DNA from: Desulfobulbaceae bacterium
Lineage (GTDB): Bacteria; Desulfobacterota; Desulfobulbia; Desulfobulbales; Desulfobulbaceae
Assembly: GCA_024763055.1 (NCBI GenBank)
Contig: JANTGH010000005.1
Span: forward strand, 1 to 54,332
Length of the DNA: 54,332 bases
Direction of reading: 5' to 3'
Shown: piece after piece, positions 17,661-25,847 of the stretch
Numbering within the stretch: position 1 is the stretch's first letter
Layout: every line of letters starts with the position of its first letter
Notes under the pieces: generated by a model
What the model saw: the letters and a program-made list of their open reading frames with translations, nothing else
Database searches by the model: none
What the model was told of the DNA's origin: nothing
Position numbers and translations under genes: made by a program

Positions 17661-18377
17661 GTGTCGTTGAGGGATATTTTTTTCAGCTTTCGCAAGCCGC
17701 ACCCAGCCCTGGAAAAAAATAGGGAACTGTTTAATGATTTCAGCCAGGGAGGCTTGCTTACCGATTATCATTTTGTGGTTTTTGATACGGAGTTGACCGG
17801 CCTGAACAAACGAAAAGATGAGATTATCTCCATTGGGGCTGTCCGCATAGTGAATTTACAGATTGAGCTCAGTCAAACCTTTCACTGCTATGTGCGACCG
17901 AAAAATATTGATCCCAATGAGGCCACTCTTGTCCATCGTATAACCCCTGAACAGCTGCGTCATGCTCCTTCTATTGAGGAGGTGTTGCCGGAATTTCTTG
18001 ATTTTTGCGGTGATGCTCTGTTGGTAGGACATTTTGTTTCCATTGACATGTATTTTCTCAACAAGGCCTCTCGCAAGGCCCTTGGGGGTATGGTTTCTAA
18101 TCCCAGTGTGGATACCATGCGTCTTGCCAGGGGCTTTAAAGAAGGTCAATGTATTGATCATTTTGGTGGCTGTGATCAATCGGAATCTTTCAACCTCGAT
18201 GATTTGAGCGAAGAGTTCAACCTGCCCCGATTCAAGCCCCATGATGCTTTGGAAGATGCATTGCAGACAGCCTACCTGTTTCTTTTTTTGGCGAAAAAAT
18301 TAAAACACGGCGGAATCAGGACACTGAAAGAACTCTATCTTGCCGGACGTATTTTAGGCTTGATGGGGCGGGGATGA
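17661..18377 (+). CDS. DnaQ-like 3'-5' exonuclease (DEDDh)
   Basis: A 238-residue exonuclease of the DnaQ/PolC-epsilon fold. All motifs are intact: Exo I FDTELTG (Asp42, Glu44), Exo II GHFVSIDMYFL (Asp129) and Exo III HDALEDA (His194, Asp199). I start at GTG 17661, with AGGAT 7 bases upstream; the longer in-frame TTG start lies inside the DUF294 gene. It is coupled to the DUF294 gene, and its substrate in this context is unknown. It is unlikely to be the replicative proofreader, because it lacks the polymerase-tethering tail and sits in an acetate locus. Confidence 0.88.
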   Translation: MSLRDIFFSFRKPHPALEKNRELFNDFSQGGLLTDYHFVVFDTELTGLNKRKDEIISIGAVRIVNLQIELSQTFHCYVRPKNIDPNEATLVHRITPEQLRHAPSIEEVLPEFLDFCGDALLVGHFVSIDMYFLNKASRKALGGMVSNPSVDTMRLARGFKEGQCIDHFGGCDQSESFNLDDLSEEFNLPRFKPHDALEDALQTAYLFLFLAKKLKHGGIRTLKELYLAGRILGLMGRG

Positions 18378-18493
18378 AAAAGGCGACAGATGCGATGTCG
18401 GATGTTCGTTATTCCGAGAAGTTATAGGGAGGTTATATTTGGAGAAGCCCTTGTTTTCAGGTGTTATGGACGATTTACCGGTGGGTTAAATCC

Positions 18494-18522
18494 TTGACAG
18501 AAATAATGCGAACAGGTATAAA
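18494..18522 (+). promoter_or_regulatory. strong sigma-70 promoter of the symporter operon
   Basis: TTGACA (18494-18499), a 17-base spacer, then TATAAA (18517-18522). This is the best promoter in the window. An inverted repeat ATTCA-AAC-TGAAT (18527-18539) sits at the expected transcription start and could be an operator. Confidence 0.75.
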
Positions 18523-18721
18523 CCCAATTCAAACTGAATGAACCTTCATACAGTACGGCTTCGGTTGAGGTGTATGGGGTATGGGTACATTACAGGGGGG
18601 TAACAGTGGATTGAGTGCCCCTGTATGTTATTAAGGTTCCGGAGCATTCCGGTGTTATGGAACGGAACGTCATCTGGTTAGTTTTTCCAATATACCAAGT
18701 ATCAAGAAAGAGGAGGAGTAT
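18523..18721 (+). promoter_or_regulatory. long structured 5' leader of DUF4212-symporter mRNA
   Basis: About 190 bases of leader lie between the promoter and the first gene. It can form ACAGGGG (18592-18598) with CCCCTGT (18618-18624), and a second structure from GTTCCG/CGGAAC and TTCC/GGAA pairs around 18635-18670. A nine-codon frame starting at ATG 18574 behind GAGG overlaps the first hairpin. I recognise no riboswitch class. Confidence 0.4.
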
Positions 18722-18976
18722 ATGAGTGATAAATCGGAGTACTGGAGGGCGAATATCCGGCTGGTTATCGGATGTTTGATCGTCTGGTTTATTGTTTCGT
18801 ACGGCTGTGGCATTTTATTGGCCCCGGCATTAAACAGCATTCACATTCTGGGCGGTTATCCGCTCGGGTTCTGGTTTGCTCAGCAGGGATCTATTTATAC
18901 CTTTGTCGTGCTCATCTTTTTCTACGCCTGGCGTATGAATCAGCTTGACCGAAAATTTGGCGTCCAGGAAGATTAG
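18722..18976 (+). CDS. DUF4212 small subunit of sodium/solute symporter
   Basis: An 84-residue protein with two transmembrane helices (about 12-33 and 53-70), the putative small partner of the VC_2705-type sodium:solute symporter. AGGAGGAG lies just before the ATG. It ends 11 bases upstream of the symporter's start and is the first gene of the transcript. The sequence WRANIRLVIGCLIVWFIVSY is typical of the family. Its partner is expected to import acetate or a related short carboxylate, by association with acs. Confidence 0.92.
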   Translation: MSDKSEYWRANIRLVIGCLIVWFIVSYGCGILLAPALNSIHILGGYPLGFWFAQQGSIYTFVVLIFFYAWRMNQLDRKFGVQED

Positions 18977-18987
18977 GAGGGAAATTG

Positions 18988-20730
18988 ATGAGTCTTCAAT
19001 TAATGACATATCTTGTTGTCGGGGCAACCTTTGCCCTCTATATTTTTATTGCGATCAAGGCCAAAGCCGCTACAACCGGTGAGTTTTATGTGGCCGGCAA
19101 GGGTGTTCACCCTGTGCTCAATGGTATGGCGACCGGTGCTGACTGGATGAGCGCGGCATCGTTTATTTCCATGGCCGGTCTTATTGCCTTTAAGGGCTAT
19201 GATGCCTCTGTTTTTCTTATGGGCTGGACGGGCGGTTACTGTCTGCTGGCCATGCTGCTGGCGCCGTACTTACGTAAATACGGCAAATTTACTGTGCCCG
19301 AGTTTATCGGTGACCGGTATTATTCCAATATTGCCCGGGTGGTGGCGGTTATCTGTCTGATTACCGCATCATTAACCTATGTTATCGGCCAGATGAAGGG
19401 TATCGGTGTTGCCTTTTCCCGTTTTCTGGAGCTTCCCTTTGAAATGGGACTGCTTGTCGGTATGATTATCGTGTTTATTTACGCGGTTATGGGTGGGATG
19501 AAAGGCGTTACCTATACCCAGATTGCCCAGTACTGTGTATTGATTTTCGCCTATACCGTCCCGGCTATCTTTATCTCTCTGCACCTGACCGGCACCGCCA
19601 TTCCACAGCTTGGTTTAGGGGCGCATATGGGAGGTGATGCAAATAATATGTTCCTGTTAGACAAGCTGGACAAGACGCTTGTTGATCTCGGATTTCACGA
19701 GTATACCCTGCAAAAGGGTAATACCTTGAATATCTTTTTGTATACCCTGTCTCTGATGATCGGTACTGCCGGTCTGCCCCATGTAATCACCCGGTTTTTT
19801 ACCGTGCCCAAGGTAAAGGATGCCCGTTCTTCCGTTGGCTGGTCGTTGGTTTTTATTGCGATTTTGTACACCACGGCTCCCGCGGTCGGCGCCATGGCCC
19901 GGTTGAACTTGATGGAAACCATTCATCCCACCAGCGGTGACCAGGCTGGTCAGTGGCTTAAATATGAGGAGCGGCCTTCCTGGTTCAAGAACTGGGAGAA
20001 AACCGGACTGCTGAAGTTTGAAGACAAGAACGGCGACGGCCGGATTCAGTATGTGGGCAAGGGAAATAAGGAATTTAAGAATGAGATGGTCAAGGTAGAC
20101 CGGGATATCATGGTTCTGGCCAATCCGGAAATCGCCAAGCTGCCCAACTGGGTTATTGCTCTGGTTGCAGCCGGTGGTATCGCTGCGGCTCTGTCCACGG
20201 CTGCCGGCCTGTTACTTGCTATTTCCTCGTCCATTTCCCATGACCTGCTTAAAGGTATTATCGCCCCGAATATGACGGACAAAGGGGAATTGCTTGCCAG
20301 CCGAATTGCCATGGCTGGTTCGATCTGTGTTGCCGGTTATTTCGGGCTCCATCCTCCGGGATTTGCCGCTCAGGTTGTTGCCCTGGCCTTCGGCCTGGCT
20401 GCTTCTTCGATCTTTCCGGCCTTGATGATGGGTATCTTTGTGAAACGGATCAATAATATCGGCGCAGTTCTCGGCATGCTTTCCGGTCTGGGAATTACGC
20501 TGGTCTATATCTTCTGGTTTAAAGGTTGGTTTTTTGTGCCCGGCACAGCTATGGCACCCAACAATGCCGCTCACTGGTTTTTAGGAATTGCGCCCGAGGC
20601 CTTTGGCGCAGTCGGCGCGATGGTGAACTTTGCTGTTGCCTACGTTGTATCCGGCATTACTCCGGCGCCTCCCGAGCATATTCAACATCTTGTTGAAGAT
20701 ATCCGGGTTCCCGGGGTAGTAAGAAGGTAA
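18988..20730 (+). CDS. sodium:solute symporter, VC_2705 type (acetate-linked)
   Basis: A 580-residue SSS-family transporter with about 13 transmembrane helices. The SSS signature appears in GADWMSAASFISMAG near residues 50-64. ATG 18988 has AGGAGG 7 bases upstream; the TTG one codon earlier is less likely. Between helices there is a soluble insert (about residues 310-375) holding DKNGDGRIQY from Asp346, an EF-hand-like calcium loop pattern. Neighbours (acs, the DUF294 regulator and the DUF4212 subunit) point to short-chain carboxylate uptake, most likely acetate, driven by sodium; it is an ActP relative but not an orthologue. A strong terminator follows. Confidence 0.93.
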   Translation: MSLQLMTYLVVGATFALYIFIAIKAKAATTGEFYVAGKGVHPVLNGMATGADWMSAASFISMAGLIAFKGYDASVFLMGWTGGYCLLAMLLAPYLRKYGKFTVPEFIGDRYYSNIARVVAVICLITASLTYVIGQMKGIGVAFSRFLELPFEMGLLVGMIIVFIYAVMGGMKGVTYTQIAQYCVLIFAYTVPAIFISLHLTGTAIPQLGLGAHMGGDANNMFLLDKLDKTLVDLGFHEYTLQKGNTLNIFLYTLSLMIGTAGLPHVITRFFTVPKVKDARSSVGWSLVFIAILYTTAPAVGAMARLNLMETIHPTSGDQAGQWLKYEERPSWFKNWEKTGLLKFEDKNGDGRIQYVGKGNKEFKNEMVKVDRDIMVLANPEIAKLPNWVIALVAAGGIAAALSTAAGLLLAISSSISHDLLKGIIAPNMTDKGELLASRIAMAGSICVAGYFGLHPPGFAAQVVALAFGLAASSIFPALMMGIFVKRINNIGAVLGMLSGLGITLVYIFWFKGWFFVPGTAMAPNNAAHWFLGIAPEAFGAVGAMVNFAVAYVVSGITPAPPEHIQHLVEDIRVPGVVRR

Positions 20731-20780
20731 TTTAATGTAACTTCCGGTTAAGGAACTGCCGGTAGAACAGTACATGTGTC

Positions 20781-20822
20781 AAAACGGCGCTTCCGTCCTT
20801 GGATGGAAGCGCCGTTTTTTTT
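20781..20822 (+). terminator. rho-independent terminator after symporter
   Basis: A perfect 14-bp stem (arms 20781-20794 and 20805-20818) with a 10-base loop runs into T's to 20822. It is a strong terminator for the DUF4212-symporter transcript; by symmetry it could act in both directions. Confidence 0.93.
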
Positions 20823-20963
20823 AGGGGAGCAAGCTGTTGCAGCTCTCCCTTTTATCTTCTCATATCCCGACTCCTCGCCGCCGTCATGTTGCTTTTCTGT
20901 TGCAAAAAACCGTGCCGGCAACTAAATAGCCGGTATCCTGTTCATGTATGGGGAGTGTAAAGT

Positions 20964-21527
20964 ATGAAAAGAGAACCCTTGTTTTTACGTCCACGACAAT
21001 GTTGTCTGTGTGTAGTTGATCCACAGGAGCGGCTCATGGCCCATATCCATCAGGCTGATCGGGTCGTGAAAAATATTGGGCTGATGATTCATCTGGCTGA
21101 GACGTTTTCCCTTCCTGTTCTCTGCTGCACGCAGTATAAAAAGGGAATTGGTCCCATTGTTCCTGAACTTGTCGAACTCCTGAAAGGGGGGCAGTGTCCA
21201 GACAAGTTGGAATTTAATGCGCTGGCTGACAGTGAGGTCGGGTTGAATCTGGACAGGCTGTCTCCTGAAGTTGATACCCTGTTGCTTTGTGGCGTCGAGA
21301 CCCATATCTGTATTTATCAGACAGCGATGGGAGCCTTGCAGGCTGGTTACAAGGTGCGGGTAATTGTTGACTCTGTTTCCTCAAGAACCTCTGAAAATAA
21401 TCGCTTTGGCAGGCAGCGGTTACGTGAAATCGGTGCTGTACTTATGCCCGCGGAAATGATTATTTATGAATTTCTTCAAAAGGCCGGTACTTCTGAATTT
21501 AAGGCTATGCTGCCTTATTTGAAATAG
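20964..21527 (+). CDS. isochorismatase-family cysteine hydrolase
   Basis: A 187-residue YcaC/nicotinamidase-like hydrolase with the complete catalytic triad: Asp19 (VVDPQERL), Lys81 (DKLEFNAL) and Cys116 (CGVETHICIYQT). GGGGAG precedes the ATG. Members hydrolyse small amides or vinyl ethers, or have unknown substrates, and the sequence does not identify one here. It stands between two transcription units and may share a transcript with alaS, 69 bases downstream. Confidence 0.9.
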   Translation: MKREPLFLRPRQCCLCVVDPQERLMAHIHQADRVVKNIGLMIHLAETFSLPVLCCTQYKKGIGPIVPELVELLKGGQCPDKLEFNALADSEVGLNLDRLSPEVDTLLLCGVETHICIYQTAMGALQAGYKVRVIVDSVSSRTSENNRFGRQRLREIGAVLMPAEMIIYEFLQKAGTSEFKAMLPYLK

Positions 21528-21596
21528 ATACCCAGGTTTTTTTGGTAGATAGCTATAATTTTGCTCTTTTAATCCATAATTCAAAACGCCAATTCA

Positions 21597-24254
21597 ATGA
21601 AAGGTAACGAAATACGCTCGCGTTTTCTTCAATATTTTGCCGACAAGGGACATGAGATAGTCGAATCTTCCTCTCTTGTGCCCCACGATGACCCCACCCT
21701 GCTTTTTACTAATGCCGGTATGGTGCAGTTTAAAAAGGTGTTTATCGGCGAGGAGAAGCGAGATTATGTCCGCGCCACCACCTCACAGCGTTGCGTGCGT
21801 GCCGGCGGCAAGCATAACGATCTGGAAAATGTCGGTCATACCGCCCGTCATCATACCTTTTTTGAGATGTTAGGTAATTTTTCCTTTGGCGATTATTTCA
21901 AGAAAGATGCCATTGCTTATGCCTGGGAGTTTCTTACCAGAGAGCTGGGGCTGGATCCTGATCAGCTCTGGGTTTCGGTCTATAAAGACGATGATGAGGC
22001 CTATGATTTATGGGAGCAGGTAGAAAATCTGCCCAAGGGACGTATCGTCAGGCTGGGTGAGGCGGATAATTTCTGGGCAATGGGTGATACAGGCCCCTGT
22101 GGTCCCTGTTCTGAGATTCATATCGACCAGGGGCCTGAGCACGGCTGCGATCGGCCGGATTGCGCGGTCGGCTGTGACTGTGATCGTTTTTTGGAACTTT
22201 GGAACCTGGTGTTTATGCAGTTTAACCGGGATGAGTCCGGCAAGCTAACCCCGTTGCCCCGGCCTTCCATTGATACCGGCATGGGGCTTGAGCGGGTGGC
22301 GGCGGTACTGCAGGGAAAATTCAACAATTTTGACTGCGATCTCTTTACACCCCTGATTGATTATATTGTCGAATTGTCCGGAACAAAATATAAGGAAAAT
22401 CCGCGGGATGATGTAGCCATGCGGGTCATTGCCGATCATGCCCGGGCAACCACCTTTCTCGTTGCTGACGGGGTACTTCCTTCCAATGAGGGCCGGGGCT
22501 ATGTCCTGCGCCGGATAATGCGCAGGGCGATTCGCTTTGGCCGTAGCCTTGGCCTGGAATCTTTTTATCCAGGGGTCTGCGCACTGGTTATCAACATGAT
22601 GGAGGAGGCCTATCCTCATCTTCGTGATGCCCGCGAACTGTTGGACAAGGTGGTGACCAACGAGGAGTCCCGATTTGGAGAGACCCTGGATAATGGATTG
22701 GCCATGCTTTCAAGGGAGATCAATCGTTTGCGGCAGGTGCAGGGTGATGATGCCTGTATTAATGGTAACTTTATTTTTAAGCTTTACGATACCTATGGGT
22801 TTCCGGTTGATATTGTCCGGGATGTGGCCCTGGAGCAAAAAATAGCCTTTGACGAGGCCGGTTTTAACCAGGCAATGGAGCAGCAGCGGCAGCAATCCCG
22901 TAAGTCCTGGAAGGGTACGGATGTGGACCATCTCGATGCCGGTGTGCTCACTCTCCTTGAACAGGGAAAGCGCTCCGAGTTTATCGGATATACCGGCACA
23001 ACAGGACAGTCAGCGGTTGCGGGAATTATTGATGAGAATGGTGCCCTTGTTAACGAGGCGGAAATCGGTAAACAATATCGTCTGTTCTGTCCGCTTACGC
23101 CGTTTTATGCCGAGTCCGGCGGTCAGATCGGCGACCGGGGAACAATCAGTTGGGAGGGCGGCCGTTTTCAGGTAAAAAACACCAATACTGTTGCTGATGG
23201 TCTTGTGCTGCATGAAGGAGTGGTGCTTGAAGGCACTCTCCAGGTCGGCCGGGAGGTGCAGCTTGCCGTAACCGATAACCTTCGGACGGCAACGGCCCTT
23301 AATCATACCGCAACACATCTTTTACAGGCAGCCATGAAGCAGGTACTGGGCGATCATATCAAGCAGGCCGGCTCCCTGGTGAACGCTGATCGTCTTCGTT
23401 TTGATTTCACCCATTTTTCGCCGGTAACTGCTGAGGAAATTCTGGCCATTGAACAGCTCGTCAATGATGAAATTCGCAGGAATGTCCCGGTGCAGACTGA
23501 TGTCCTTGCCAAAGAGGCGGCAATTGCCGAGGGTGCCACCGCGCTTTTTGGTGAAAAGTACGGTTCAGAAGTAAGAGTAGTTTCCATTGAAGGCTTTTCC
23601 AAAGAACTTTGCGGCGGTACCCATGCCATGGCAACGGGTGATATCGGGCTGTTTAAAATTATTTCTGAAACCGGTATTGCTGCAGGCGTGCGCCGGATAG
23701 AGGCCATCACCGGCTCTACTGCAGTGTCTTATGTGCAGCGGCTTGCAGGTGGGGCTGAGGCGGTTGCCGGTCTGCTGTCCGGGCCTTTTAAGGAGGCCCC
23801 GGCCAGGATAATCGCTTTGTTGAAAAAGCAGAAAGAACTGGAAAAAGAGATTGCCTCACTGGCAGCGTCCCGGGCTTTGTCTGATCTTGATCAACTTTTT
23901 GCAGGCGCCGTTGATATTCATGGTGTCAAGGTTATCGCAGGACAGATTCCGCTTGATTCGGCAAAGACCCTGCGGGAGATAGGAGACAAGGTACGAGACG
24001 CCATGGGGAGCGGTATTGCTGTCCTTGGTGGAGAGATTAACGGCAAGGCGGCTCTGCTGGCCCTGGTGAGTAAAGACCTGACGGGTAAAATTAAAGCCGG
24101 GCAACTGGTGGCCGGGGTTGCGGCAATAGTCGGTGGTAAGGGTGGTGGCAGGCCGGATATGGCCCAGGCCGGCGGGAATATGCCTGATAAACTTGGCGAG
24201 GCAATAAAGGCTGTGCCGATCATTGTTGCTGATTTTCTGGGAGTTGCCGCATGA
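21597..24254 (+). CDS. alaS: alanyl-tRNA synthetase
   Basis: Charges tRNA-Ala. The 885-residue protein is full length. It has a class II catalytic core (TTSQRCVRAGGKHNDLENVG, FEMLGNFSFGDYF), an editing domain with zinc-ligand motifs NHTATHLL (near 569-576) and CGGTH (near 671-675), a coiled linker (about 740-765), and the C-terminal DHHA1 domain with GGKGGGRPDMAQAGG. No obvious Shine-Dalgarno precedes the ATG. Its TGA overlaps the start of the ketoacyl synthase gene by four bases (ATGA), so the start of the lipid cluster is translationally tied to this housekeeping gene. Confidence 0.98.
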   Translation: MKGNEIRSRFLQYFADKGHEIVESSSLVPHDDPTLLFTNAGMVQFKKVFIGEEKRDYVRATTSQRCVRAGGKHNDLENVGHTARHHTFFEMLGNFSFGDYFKKDAIAYAWEFLTRELGLDPDQLWVSVYKDDDEAYDLWEQVENLPKGRIVRLGEADNFWAMGDTGPCGPCSEIHIDQGPEHGCDRPDCAVGCDCDRFLELWNLVFMQFNRDESGKLTPLPRPSIDTGMGLERVAAVLQGKFNNFDCDLFTPLIDYIVELSGTKYKENPRDDVAMRVIADHARATTFLVADGVLPSNEGRGYVLRRIMRRAIRFGRSLGLESFYPGVCALVINMMEEAYPHLRDARELLDKVVTNEESRFGETLDNGLAMLSREINRLRQVQGDDACINGNFIFKLYDTYGFPVDIVRDVALEQKIAFDEAGFNQAMEQQRQQSRKSWKGTDVDHLDAGVLTLLEQGKRSEFIGYTGTTGQSAVAGIIDENGALVNEAEIGKQYRLFCPLTPFYAESGGQIGDRGTISWEGGRFQVKNTNTVADGLVLHEGVVLEGTLQVGREVQLAVTDNLRTATALNHTATHLLQAAMKQVLGDHIKQAGSLVNADRLRFDFTHFSPVTAEEILAIEQLVNDEIRRNVPVQTDVLAKEAAIAEGATALFGEKYGSEVRVVSIEGFSKELCGGTHAMATGDIGLFKIISETGIAAGVRRIEAITGSTAVSYVQRLAGGAEAVAGLLSGPFKEAPARIIALLKKQKELEKEIASLAASRALSDLDQLFAGAVDIHGVKVIAGQIPLDSAKTLREIGDKVRDAMGSGIAVLGGEINGKAALLALVSKDLTGKIKAGQLVAGVAAIVGGKGGGRPDMAQAGGNMPDKLGEAIKAVPIIVADFLGVAA

Positions 24255-25504
24255 GTGATCAGTCTGGGGTGACCCGTTTTGTGATTACCGGCGTAGGCCT
24301 GACCGCACCCGGCGGGGCCAATGACTTGCCCGAGTTCAGGCGTCGTCTGCTGGCAGGTGTCAGCGGTATTTCAACCATTGATCTCAGGTATATGGGTGAG
24401 GTCCCGGCCGGGATATGCAGTTTCCCTGAAACGAAGTATAGAAAGAAGAAGGAAAATAAGCGCGGCACCCGTGCCGGCTGTATCGGAGTTTACTGCGCCG
24501 GAGAGGCTCTGGCCGATGCCGGAATCGATTTTTCCGAGTATGACAGGGCGAAAACCGGCGTCTATATAGGTCTTACCGAGCACGGTACGGTGGAAACCGA
24601 AAACGAGGTCTATAATATCAGTCGGTTTGATTATAATGTGGACTACTGGACCCATCATCATAACCCCCGCACCGTCTTGAACAACCCGGCCGGGGAAATC
24701 ACCATGAACCAGGGGATCACCGGTCCCCATTACTCAATCGGCGCTGCCTGCGCCGCCGGCAATGCCGCTCTTATTCAGGGGTTGCAGATGTTGCAGCTTG
24801 GTGAGGTTGATCTTGCCTTGTGCGGTGGTATTTCGGAGTGTGTCGGCTCGTTTGGCATTTTTGCCAGTTTCAGGGCCCAGGGGGCTTTAGCCGAACATGA
24901 GGATCCAGTCAAGGCCAGTCGACCGCTCGATAAAGATCGTAATGGAATAGTTATATCCGAGGGTGGATCTGTTTTTACCCTTGAACGCCTTGACCGGGCT
25001 CTTAAACGGGGCGCGAAAATATATGGTGAGATTGTCGGTTATGCCATGAATTCCGACGCCAGGGATTTTGTCCTGCCCTATGGGCCCCGACAGAGTGAAT
25101 GTATGCACGCGGCCCTTGACCGGGCAAAAATGAAACCTTCCGACATTACTCTTATCAATACCCATGCCACCGGGACCCGGCAGGGAGATGTGGAAGAATG
25201 CCGGGCTGTTCGGGAGGTTTTTGCCGACTGTCCTGAGACCTATACAAACAATACCAAGTCCCAGATTGGCCATGCCATGGGGGCAGCCGGGGTTCTTGAA
25301 CTTGCGGGTAACCTGCCTTCTTTTACCGATAATATGATTCATCCGACCATTAATCTTGATAATCTCGATCCGGACTGTGAGCTTCCCGGACTGGTGGCAG
25401 GGACTGCCCGGCAAGTGGAATGCGTTGATACGCTTCTCAATAACTCGTTTGGCATGGTTGGGATAAATTCCGTGGTAATCGTTAAGAGATTTGTAGCGAA
25501 GTGA
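24251..25504 (+). CDS. beta-ketoacyl-ACP synthase II (FabF-like) of the lipid cluster
   Basis: Condenses malonyl-ACP with a growing acyl chain. The 417-residue protein has the Cys-His-His set: Cys167 (SIGAACAAG), His305 (NTHATGT) and His341 (SQIGHAMGAAG). The start overlaps the alaS stop (ATGA). Compared with FabF it is divergent around residues 60-75, with a Lys/Arg-rich stretch (KYRKKKENKRGTRAG). It is the first gene of a run that also supplies ACP, ketoreductase, dehydratase and an enoyl-reductase-like protein. No malonyltransferase or starter KAS III is present, so initiation and malonyl loading must come from the housekeeping system. It is probably dedicated to the special acyl chain used by OleA. 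Confidence 0.92.
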   Translation: MSDQSGVTRFVITGVGLTAPGGANDLPEFRRRLLAGVSGISTIDLRYMGEVPAGICSFPETKYRKKKENKRGTRAGCIGVYCAGEALADAGIDFSEYDRAKTGVYIGLTEHGTVETENEVYNISRFDYNVDYWTHHHNPRTVLNNPAGEITMNQGITGPHYSIGAACAAGNAALIQGLQMLQLGEVDLALCGGISECVGSFGIFASFRAQGALAEHEDPVKASRPLDKDRNGIVISEGGSVFTLERLDRALKRGAKIYGEIVGYAMNSDARDFVLPYGPRQSECMHAALDRAKMKPSDITLINTHATGTRQGDVEECRAVREVFADCPETYTNNTKSQIGHAMGAAGVLELAGNLPSFTDNMIHPTINLDNLDPDCELPGLVAGTARQVECVDTLLNNSFGMVGINSVVIVKRFVAK

Positions 25505-25595
25505 AGTTTTCTGTGGTACATCTATATAATTTCGTCAAAAAAATGCAGTGTGTTTGATAAAGACTATTTATGTATTTTTCATATAGAGGACAGGT

Positions 25596-25847
25596 ATGAC
25601 CCGGGACGAAATCAAGGATCTTATCCTTGAGATCATAGAAGATATTGACGAGGATGCGGAGTTTGACGGTCTAAATGCCGATTCCCCGCTCCGTGACCAG
25701 CTGGATCTTGATTCCATGGATTTTCTTGACATTGTGATGGAGTTGCGAAAACGGTATAAACTGCAGATTCCTGAAGAGGAGTATCCTGAACTGGCCACCT
25801 TAAACAGCTGCGTCAATTATCTTGAGCCGAAACTGAAAGACGTTTGA
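25596..25847 (+). CDS. acyl carrier protein
   Basis: An acidic 83-residue carrier protein. The phosphopantetheine attachment Ser40 lies in LDLDSMDFLDIV. Its length and helix pattern are those of a stand-alone type II ACP, but it is divergent from housekeeping AcpP. AGGACAGG stands just before the ATG. The TGA stop overlaps the TTG start of the first FAD oxidoreductase gene. Its position suggests it carries the acyl intermediates on which the neighbouring FAD enzymes act. The 91 bases before it (25505-25595) contain no gene and no convincing promoter. Confidence 0.93.
   Translation: MTRDEIKDLILEIIEDIDEDAEFDGLNADSPLRDQLDLDSMDFLDIVMELRKRYKLQIPEEEYPELATLNSCVNYLEPKLKDV

Noticed and set aside
20964-21596. 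tRNA or T-box element upstream of alaS
   Set aside because: I looked for a cloverleaf or a T-box-like antiterminator in the gaps around alaS and saw none; the space upstream is mostly the isochorismatase gene.
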